The notes under the pieces were generated by a model. The model was not told where the DNA came from, did no database searches, and saw only the letters and a program-made list of their open reading frames with translations. The position numbers and the translations under genes were made by a program. Positions 58,001 to 64,000 of a stretch of DNA of 64,000 bases are shown here, in pieces; positions within the stretch are counted from its first letter, which is position 1; each line of letters starts with the position of its first letter. This stretch comes from Platynereis dumerilii (lineage: Eukaryota; Annelida; Polychaeta; Phyllodocida; Nereididae): NCBI GenBank assembly GCA_026936325.1, contig JAPTHN010000101.1, forward strand, positions 1,044,001-1,108,000, in the 5' to 3' direction.

Positions 58001-60457
58001 AAAAAAGTAAGAAAATTTGAAAAAAAAAGTGGGATACAGAAAATGCCCGGCCCTCCAGAGGGAAGAAGAGCCTAAGCAATAGGCCTAATGTTAAGTTTTT
58101 ACTTGTCATTTGTAATTTTTTTGGAAGATTTTCTACTTCATATTAAAGTCACACTTTTACCTGTTTTTTGCATTTCCCAATGCTGATTTATATGAATTAA
58201 ACCTCCATGTACCTGTAGAATTATCTGAATATTATATTCATGGACTTGGTTCCATTTCATATTCCCAATTGAAGTTGGACTGATTACAACCACTTGAGCA
58301 GCTGGACAGCCAGGTTGTCTGCTGAAGCAGACCACACAGGCAAACGATTTTATCGGAGTAGGCGTTTTATGTGCCATTATCACAACAGAGGTTTAACAAC
58401 CAATTACGGCATGCAGCAACATTTTTCTTTAACTGACATGAAGTGATGCTGTTCAAGTTTAACCTCCCATGCTGAAGTATACGGTATAATGTCATTTACT
58501 GGACAAGTCATATATATTGGTCATGGTTATACTTTTCGGAATCCGCAGATGGTTTCCAATCTTGCTGGAGGGGATGCCATTCTTTAAAAATTAAACCAGA
58601 TCCAAAATCTGTTGCCATGCATGTAGCAACTAAAGTCAAATTTTCAAGAATTTAATATTTTTGCTGTTTGCGACGCTGGGTCCCTTAACTCAAATAAAAC
58701 AAATACCAAACCTTAAATTATGAGTCACAAAGTGCATTTTTCACAGTGAGATTGTCATCTCTTTCTTCATAACTAATGGACTAGCTGTAAAATAAGACCT
58801 TTTTTCTTCTCCTAGGTTCTGGCTGACGGTCAATGATGAAGCCAACGAAGGAAAATACTACTGGGCCGATGGAGAATCGTACACCAGTTGGGCAGCGTGG
58901 AAATCGGACGAACCTAAAGACGATACATCGAAAAGATGTGTCACGTTCAAAGACGGAGAATGGTTAACCGAAGATTGCGGCAAGGACCTGAGTTATTTCT
59001 GCCAGTACACTATGCCACCATCAGGTAAGGGGACACCCACTCTGCATTATTAGATTATGAGTCTAATCCATGCATGTCTGCATGGTCTGCATATAAAGTC
59101 AATATCTATGGTCACTGTGAGCTGGCATCCTGTGTGTGCATACCACCCAATTGCTTGACCTACTTCTGAGTGCCGTATGGCACAAAGACTCTGTCAGAAT
59201 TCAGATGTAGTAAGCAACGGGATAAGAAAGCAACTGCCCAAATGGATTAGCAAGCATTCTCAGCTAGTAGTTGAAACAGATACTTAAAGGTTGTTTATAT
59301 AACATTGTGTGTTTGGTTTAAGGTGTAGGCAACATTATATAAAAGTATACGCTGAATCACTGTCGCTGATTTACTCAAAGCTGTCCGTATAACATTGCTT
59401 GTCTGACTTTAAGCTGTCAGTGATATAAGTGTCAAAAGCAGAGTTTGATTTTACATAGCAAATAAGTGAATTTACTTATTCATGGAATTGGGTCATTGAA
59501 ATCCATCAGTCTCCTTCCAGCTAAAGCTGCTCAACAAAGAGAGGCTGTGTCAGTCTGGGTGGCACCAGTTAATCTCAAAGGTGGGGAGAGGGGGGGTGCT
59601 TGGAGTTTCTTTTAAATGAAAATAAATTATTTCTTGCTCATTTCTTAGTTTTGGTGAAAATTTAAAACCTAGCCGTGGGTCTGTTTTGACATCTAACATG
59701 TTGTTGACCCTGTGTTTTTACATTTTTGTAACCATCAGCCCTAATACGTTCAATATTTTAACAATTTACAAGTTAGTTGAAACAGCCATAACTTGAAAAG
59801 ACTATGATTACCGCCTTGGCCCTTGGTCCCTCACAGTCTATAAACTTGATATGCAAAGAGAGCGGACAGTTGCACTGTAAAAATGTCACTTCGTGAATCA
59901 TCATGCTGATGATTTGTCATAATCATACCCAATACTTTCAATGTTAAGTTGAGTTAAGGAAACTAATCCCGCTTGTTGGTAACAGGCAAATGAAAGGATC
60001 TGATTTTGACTCTGAAAACGGTTATGACAAATCAAATGGCCTGCTTTTGATCATGACTAATCAAATACTAAGGCCTATGTGCTTCCAAATTCCCATGTTG
60101 AATGTAGAGAGGATATATAACACTTCATTGGCTATTATGACTCACAGAGTGCCAAAATCTGTATGAATCAACACTCATGTTTTTGCATATCAAGTTTACA
60201 GGCTGTAAATAATGTGAATGCAATATATTTACATGATACGAATGTTTAAATTATCATTTTTCAGATGCAGCATGCATAACAGGCTATCAGCACATGCCGG
60301 GCACTCAATTATGTTTCTCATCAAAATCGGGCAAAAAGACTTTCCAGAATGCTGACAATCACTGCAAGACACTATCAATTCCCCATGATGGCTACTTGGC
60401 GAAAGTCGAAAATAAAGCGATCTTTGATTTCATTAGACAAAAGTGGAGCAGCCAAGA
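55004..60457 (+). CDS. Lectin gene 2: secreted CTLD protein, 5' part (4 exons; continues beyond window)
   Basis: Exons 55004-55052, 57420-57618, 58816-59024 and 60265-60457 splice with phases 0-1, 1-2, 2-1 and 1-2. Exon 1 encodes the start and a hydrophobic signal peptide (MAYFTLIWTLLYLVIT). Exons 2-3 make CTLD1. Exon 4 makes the first half of CTLD2. A second half of CTLD2, expected to start in phase 2, was not found before 64000, so the gene runs off the right edge. In CTLD1 the calcium-motif position reads DEPKDD, closer to EPN than gene 1, while WND is replaced (EWLTEDC). Phases match gene 1 throughout, and the CTLD2 exon is 193 nt in both, indicating tandem duplication. The product is probably extracellular. 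The start codon is the only ATG in frame with the signal peptide. Confidence 0.88.
55935..56123. mobile_element. Hairpin MITE, copy 2, in gene 2 intron 1
   Basis: 189 bp with ends CACTCTAAAAAATGTCGGG and a matching complement AATTTTTTAGAGTG. The arms TTTTAGATTCAAAATGGTTT and CCAAATTTCAATGCAAAACC fold back almost completely. Same family as 51006-51196. Confidence 0.9.
56617..57111. mobile_element. MITE with CCCAATGTGCCCCG motifs (right end uncertain)
   Basis: Starts after TA (56615-56616) with GGGGGAACCGGGGCACATTG and GGAC. Complementary GTCCCAATGTGCCCCGAC lies at 56776. CATCCCAATGTGCCCCGTG and GTCCCAATGAGCCCCGA lie at 57069-57112. A TA-bounded right end is not evident. Confidence 0.6.
57420..57618 (+). 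CDS. Gene 2 exon 2: CTLD1, N-terminal half
   Basis: Encodes LTCPSSFQKYQELFCVAHTG, then KSQALQHCQGLVPGSGGKVT and LINAHDPAFHTWLESRFSG. Two in-frame acceptors are possible 6 nt apart (TAG at 57411-57413 or CAG at 57417-57419); the second has the better pyrimidine context and is used here. The donor CAAAA|GTAAGA opens directly into a tandem array that repeats the same donor-like word. Confidence 0.87.
57617..58035 (+). repeat. ~24-bp tandem array at the exon 2 donor of gene 2
   Basis: About 16 diverged units of the form GTAAGAAAATTTGATTTGAA plus A's, starting exactly at the GTAAGA donor of exon 2. Most units keep AAAGTAAG. The long minus-strand frames across it (57568-57990 and 57750-58109) only translate the repeat. 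Confidence 0.95.
58816..59024 (+). CDS. Gene 2 exon 3: CTLD1, C-terminal half
   Basis: Acceptor TTCTTCTCCTAG, donor TCAG|GTAAGG. Encodes FWLTVNDEANEGKYYWADGE, SWAAWKSDEPKDDTSKRCVT and GEWLTEDCGKDLSYFCQYT. The usual CTLD strand, two cysteines and the EPN-position variant EPK are visible. Confidence 0.9.
59655..59832 (+). mobile_element. MITE family 1, partial
   Basis: GTTGACCCTGTGTTTTTACA, TAGTTGAAACAGCCATAACT and GATTACCGCCTTGGCCCTT match the right half of the family. Confidence 0.65.
59833..60206. mobile_element. MITE with ACAGCCTGTAAACTTGATAT ends, short copy
   Basis: The left ACAGTCTATAAACTTGATAT is inverted at the right as ATATCAAGTTTACAGGCTGT. It has one interior unit, where 40463-41018 has two. 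Confidence 0.8.
60265..60457 (+). CDS. Gene 2 exon 4: CTLD2, N-terminal half
   Basis: Acceptor ATCATTTTTCAG, donor AAGA|GTGAGT. Encodes ACITGYQHMPGTQLCFSSKS, then NADNHCKTLSIPHDGYLAKV and ENKAIFDFIRQKW. Length and phases equal those of the gene 1 exon at 36830-37022. Confidence 0.88.
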
Positions 60458-60479
60458 GTGAGTTTTTGTTTGTTATTGT

Positions 60480-60955
60480 TCTTAGATAACTTATAAGCTG
60501 GTACAGATAAAAGTCTAAAAGGTTCAATATTCAACTTTTAAAAAGTTTCCAACAGCAAACAACACTTAGATAATCCAGCTGCACTGCCATTTCTCTCAAG
60601 TTGGGAGCATAGGGTTCCTCCATACACTGTAAATTTTGAATTTTGAGTTAGCTTAATATAATTGAGTGAGATGGTTGCACAATTCCTTTGAGCCAAGATA
60701 GCTTGTTGTTTGCAAGTTATAACAACATAAAGATTATCATAACTCAAAACAGCAAGCTATCATGGCTCAAACAAATTGTGCAACCGTCTCACTCAATCAT
60801 TTGAGCTAACTCAGAATTTCAGAATTTACAGTGTAGGGCCTTCCCATAAGTATTGGACCTTTTCAATTCAGTTGAACCCTTAGCAAAATTTTGAATCTTT
60901 TTTCAACTGTGGGTTTTCTATATATATATCATAAAGAACCTTTTGCGTCAAGAGT
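60480..60955. mobile_element. Sister of the 52.3-kb MITE, with hairpin insert
   Basis: Shares CACTTAGATAATCCAGCTGC, TTTCTCTCAAGTTGGGAGCA and TTTTCAATTCAGTTGAACCC with 52330-53145, but carries a different insert (60625-60833). The left end is degenerate. Confidence 0.65.
60625..60833. mobile_element. Foldback MITE, 209 bp, CACTGTAAATT ends
   Basis: TA on both sides (60623-60624, 60834-60835). Ends CACTGTAAATTTTGAATTTT and GAATTTCAGAATTTACAGTG. The arms also share GAGTTAGCT, TTGAGTGAGATGGTTGCACA and TTTGAGCCAAGATAGCTTG with their complements, so nearly the whole element folds. Confidence 0.9.
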
Positions 60956-61316
60956 GCACAAACATGAGGAAGCACTCATAATTACTCATCTATAGCCTAA
61001 TGGCAGTTGTAAACAAAAAAAGTTTTTCTGCAACAGTAAAATCTGTCAACTTATATCTATTGTATTAATTTCCTGCCAATAACGGAAAGTATCAATATGG
61101 AATTTCCAGACACGATATATACGTATGCTTGCATCCACTGAAATACATTTCCATAAAATTTCCCCATGCAAATATAGATTATATCTTTAATAGAAAAGCT
61201 AGAAAGGTCATTATGTTTCAGTAATTTATATTTCCCTTCCTAAAATAATCTTCTACATCTGGTATGTTCATAATGAGCATTGAACCTCGTAAAGCATAAT
61301 AAATTTTTTTTTCATC

Positions 61317-61455
61317 ACCGTGTCCTTCTCCTGTCCTAATTGCTATGGCCTACCAAGTGTATCAATACAGGACGTTAAGCCCCAATCATCCATCCATACA
61401 TCTGCTGTCCTAATTAGCCTACCCAGTGCATAAATACAGGATGTAAATCCCCAAT
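61317..61455 (+). mobile_element. SINE 3' modules, two in tandem
   Basis: Two consecutive copies of TCCTAATT...GCCTACC...AATACAGGA(C/T)GT(A/T)AA...CCCCAAT followed by CATCCATC-type tails, matching the 3' part of the SINE at 23189. The tRNA-like heads are absent. Confidence 0.8.
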
Positions 61456-62123
61456 AAACCATCCATCTTCTATGACCAGTGAGCATGATATAGTACCAAA
61501 AATCATTCAACTATGACCATTTCCTTCTTTAATTCTTTGTTACTATTATCAAATCTGACATTTTGCGAAAAAAGATACGTAGCCTGCGTCATAGTTATTA
61601 TACAACATCATATAAGATTGCCAGCACTAATATCATCCCGATAGTGCAGATTTGTACTTTGAGGATAAGATAATTTTATCGGGAAACTATATCTGAAATC
61701 TAACAGTTGAAAGGTGATGCTGTTTCTCGGTGTAAAATCAATAATTAGAATCATTTAAATTATCTATTGTGACTCAACAGACCATCATTTTGAAAAACGG
61801 TGAATGAGTGTTTTGTTGCTGGGTGATAATAGGGGTTTCCGTTAATTTGAAAGGTTCCTTCTTTGTCAGTATCCAAACTTCTGCTCTATAGATGGGATTC
61901 TAAATTCTAAAGACCCAAATCTTCTCCTCCATTGATTCATAGGCAGTTGGATTCGTTGTCAGTAAAATTCTCGATGATTCTTCTCTCCACACAATTCTAA
62001 ATACTTTTGTATTGTAATTTTAGCTCAATAGAGAGAAATGCAGATGCACTAACCATGATCCATAAATAAGTAGCCTGTTTAGCCACCTGTGACTTTTGAT
62101 ACAAATTGGCATAGATGCTGTCA

Positions 62124-62470
62124 CACTGCTCACATCGTTTGAGGGAGCAAGGCAGCAATCATATGAACATGTAAGGATGTCTGTAAAAGAAATTTAATGA
62201 TAAAACACAGGGTCAACACTTTAGATTTGAAAATAGGCCCAGGGTTAGGTTTAAAACTAGGGTTATAATTAAGTTTAGGTTTATGGATAGGGTTAGTGTT
62301 TGAGTTTAGGAAAGAAAGATCCTGTGTTTTTTCATGAAATTTCTGCAACTGATCTCTTCATACATGTGTCAATTTTCTCTGACATTTGACGCATGATATC
62401 TTACCGAAACAGCCATGACAAGCAAGAATAATGAAAAAACCCCTTGCTCCCTTAATTTTTGTGAGCAATG
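62124..62470 (+). mobile_element. MITE family 1, best-preserved copy
   Basis: 347 bp starting CACTGCTCACATCGTTTGAG (then GGAGCAAGGCAGCAATCATA) and ending TTAATTTTTGTGAGCAATG then TA. The centre has CCCAGGGTTAGGTTTAAAAC and GGATAGGGTTAGTGTTTGAG. Confidence 0.85.
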
Positions 62471-62479
62471 TATGACTGA

Positions 62480-62910
62480 AATTACGTTCATTCAACATAA
62501 ACATAACATCGAGATATTTTTTACGATGTTATAACAATGTTATGACAATGTTGCCTTAACGTTGCATGCTACTTCCACATTCTGACCTTGCCTCACAACA
62601 TTGTAAGTTGTAGTAACGTCATTTCCACCATACAGTTCTACATAAGGCCAGGCATAATTGATCTTTAGCTTCTCGGATGTTCTCAAGGCACTTTTTTAGG
62701 GGTCAGTTGGTAGAACAAAAAAAAAAAAGGTGAAATCTCAATTTTTTATTATGTCAATTTTTTTTACGTAGACAAACATTTTGATGGCTCGGTCGATCTG
62801 AGAAGCTAAAAATTAAAAAAGTCTGGCCTAATTTACACCAACACTGTCACAACAGTGTCCCAACATTGCTACAATGTGAATGTGTGTTGTTGGTGAAACT
62901 GAATTTTTTT
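62480..62910. repeat. ACAACATTG/CAATGTTG-rich repeat with nested MITE
   Basis: Repeated ACAATGTT and AACATTG words on both sides of the Harbinger-like MITE. Similar words occur at 55165-55330 in gene 2 intron 1. Boundaries are not defined. Confidence 0.45.
62646..62828. mobile_element. Harbinger-like MITE, 183 bp, TAA target
   Basis: TAA at 62643-62645 and 62829-62831. Left GGCCAGGCATAATTGATCTT, TAGCTTCTCGGATG; right GATCTGAGAAGCTAAAAATT ... GTCTGGCC. The inverted ends extend about 35 bp. Confidence 0.87.
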
Positions 62911-62920
62911 TTCTAGGATA

Positions 62921-62988
62921 TGTATTCTATAGGGAAAAATGCATGACGTAAAAAAAACTTAAGACATAATTTTTCCCTATAGAATACA
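62921..62988. repeat. Hairpin with perfect 20-bp arms
   Basis: TGTATTCTATAGGGAAAAAT at 62921-62940 and its exact complement at 62969-62988, with a 28-base loop. Confidence 0.9.
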
Positions 62989-63080
62989 TTGTTGCTCATA
63001 TATATTGAATACTTCAACATTCTCCATTGAAATTGACAACGTCTGCTGGAGCACATGATGGTCTGATTGAATGGCAACTA
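62985..63080. mobile_element. Tc1-like MITE of the 38.8-kb family, one end only
   Basis: CATTGTTGCTCATATATATT, GAATACTTCAACATTCTCCA and GTCTGCTGGAGCACATGATG match the complement of 39080-39172. The remainder is cut off where the next element begins at TA 63079-63080. Confidence 0.75.
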
Positions 63081-63999
63081 AACTCAGCAACATTAAAAAC
63101 GCACACTTTTAAAAAGGCTACAAATAGTACTTCCTCTTAAGATATCAAGATAAAAATTTGCACACTTCTAGAAGTTGCCATCAAGTATATTCACGGAAAA
63201 TTTCAAATCTCTAAGTGCAGTACTTTTGTGTCAAATTAAATCGTCGTGGTCACTGTCGAAAATGGAAGTCACAAAATTTCAATTTCCTCCGATCATTAAT
63301 TTCAACAACTTAGCTGTTCTTTCCACAAACTTTTTTGATAGGCCAGGAAAGTTTATAATTTTCTTTGCTTGACGAGTTAGGGAAAAGGGATATTTGACCC
63401 AACCACAATTAAACAGGATGAATTTAATAAAAATTAAGTGTCAATGCTGACACGCCCCCTACTGGAGCCTTTTGTCAAAACCTTAAAAATGATGTTTTAT
63501 TCAGATTTTTTTAGATAATTGATATGGAATGATTGTCTGTGCGTGTGTTTCTACCCTGGGCATGCATAAAACACCCATTATTTAAGAGTTCTGGTTCACA
63601 TGCTTCATTTGAAGATGTAAACACGCAAACTTCGAGTTTTTAAATTCAAAATCTGCTTTATCATCGACTTTTTTTTATCAAAAACTTCAGTGGGACCTCT
63701 TTTGGAAGTCTTGTGCCTGTTATGTGAAAATTTCATAAGATTTATGCCATCCAGTATGCCACAAAACCAATATTTCCAATTGTGCGTTTTGTGTTGAAGT
63801 GCAGTTTGTGACTTGCATTTTTGACAACAGCCACAACGATATAATTTGACACAGAAGTACTGCACTTAGAGATTTGAAAATTTTCGTGAATATACCTGAT
63901 GGCAACTACTAATAGTGTGCAAACTTTCATCTTGATATATTGAGAGGAAGTACTATTTAAAGCCTTTTTAGAATGGTGCATTTTTAATGTTGCTGAGTT
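63081..63999. mobile_element. Tc1/mariner-like element, 919 bp, ~200-bp TIRs
   Basis: Starts after TA with AACTCAGCAACATTAAAAAC and ends at 63999 with the complement; base 64000 (T) would begin the second TA. The arms of about 200 bp are near-identical inverted copies, which is why open frames at 63175-63372 (+) and 63720-63905 (-) encode almost the same peptide. The interior is related to 30351-31267. Confidence 0.88.
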
Positions 64000-64000
64000 T

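Larger units (their letters stand above)
59025..60264 (+). other. Gene 2 intron 3 with two repeat fragments
   Basis: Contains a partial GGTGGCC-type G-run fragment (about 59560-59650), a partial MITE family 1 copy (59655-59832) and the 374-bp MITE at 59833-60206, which ends 58 bp before exon 4. Confidence 0.75.

Noticed and set aside
57617-58035. CRISPR-like array
   Set aside because: Units are contiguous with no unique spacers, and it sits in an animal intron.
57568-58109. Two long minus-strand open frames (140 and 119 codons), rich in F, K, S
   Set aside because: They only translate the ~24-bp AT-rich tandem array in intron 2 of gene 2; no domain and no independent support.
63175-63905. 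Two similar peptides on opposite strands (MPS-IFT ...) as paralogous small genes
   Set aside because: They are the two ~200-bp inverted arms of one Tc1-like element read outward.

Overview
The window is AT-rich animal nuclear DNA: spliced exons with GT-AG introns, tRNA-derived SINEs, non-LTR retrotransposon fragments, and dense DNA-transposon and MITE copies at many nesting levels. C-type lectin (CTLD) genes in tandem, one ending in a PAN/apple-like domain, together with this repeat load, suggest a marine invertebrate, probably a deuterostome such as an echinoderm or hemichordate. That is inference; no gene here fixes the species. There are no operons, CRISPR arrays or prokaryotic features, and I recognised no virus-like element.

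Layout. 1-35 kb: no host gene recognised, almost all repeats. A 2.4-kb family occurs twice (840-3273 and 15464-20550). The second copy is split by two later DNA-transposon insertions, and the first copy shows the empty sites. A 2.5-kb hAT element with an 8-bp target duplication lies at 4217-6747. A decayed CR1/Jockey-type LINE is on the minus strand at 7520-9608, and a second LINE 3' end is at about 32.95-33.9 kb. A tRNA-SINE with an 11-bp target duplication is at 23189-23403. Many TA-flanked terminal-inverted-repeat elements fill the rest.

35.2-39.6 kb (+): lectin gene 1, five exons encoding CTLD1 - CTLD2 - Thr-rich linker - PAN/apple-like domain - stop. Its signal-peptide exon was not found. 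39.6-55.0 kb: intergenic repeats, including a LINE 3' end split by two insertions, an inverted duplication around a MITE cluster, and hAT MITEs carrying TGACGTCA palindromes. 55.0-60.5 kb (+): lectin gene 2, with a signal-peptide exon, a complete CTLD1 and the first half of CTLD2; the remainder lies beyond the right edge. The two genes share exon phases and a 193-nt exon, so they are tandem paralogues. Both look secreted, with degenerate calcium/sugar-binding motifs, and could act in extracellular recognition or adhesion.

Points most worth a second look: a ~24-bp tandem array starting at the exon 2 donor of gene 2, most units of which repeat a splice-donor-like GTAAG; a group of unrelated TA-flanked MITEs that repeat their own terminal motif internally in opposed clusters; a 144-bp palindrome with 70-bp arms; CRE-bearing hAT MITEs; and a strong excess of the palindromic octamer TAGGCCTA.
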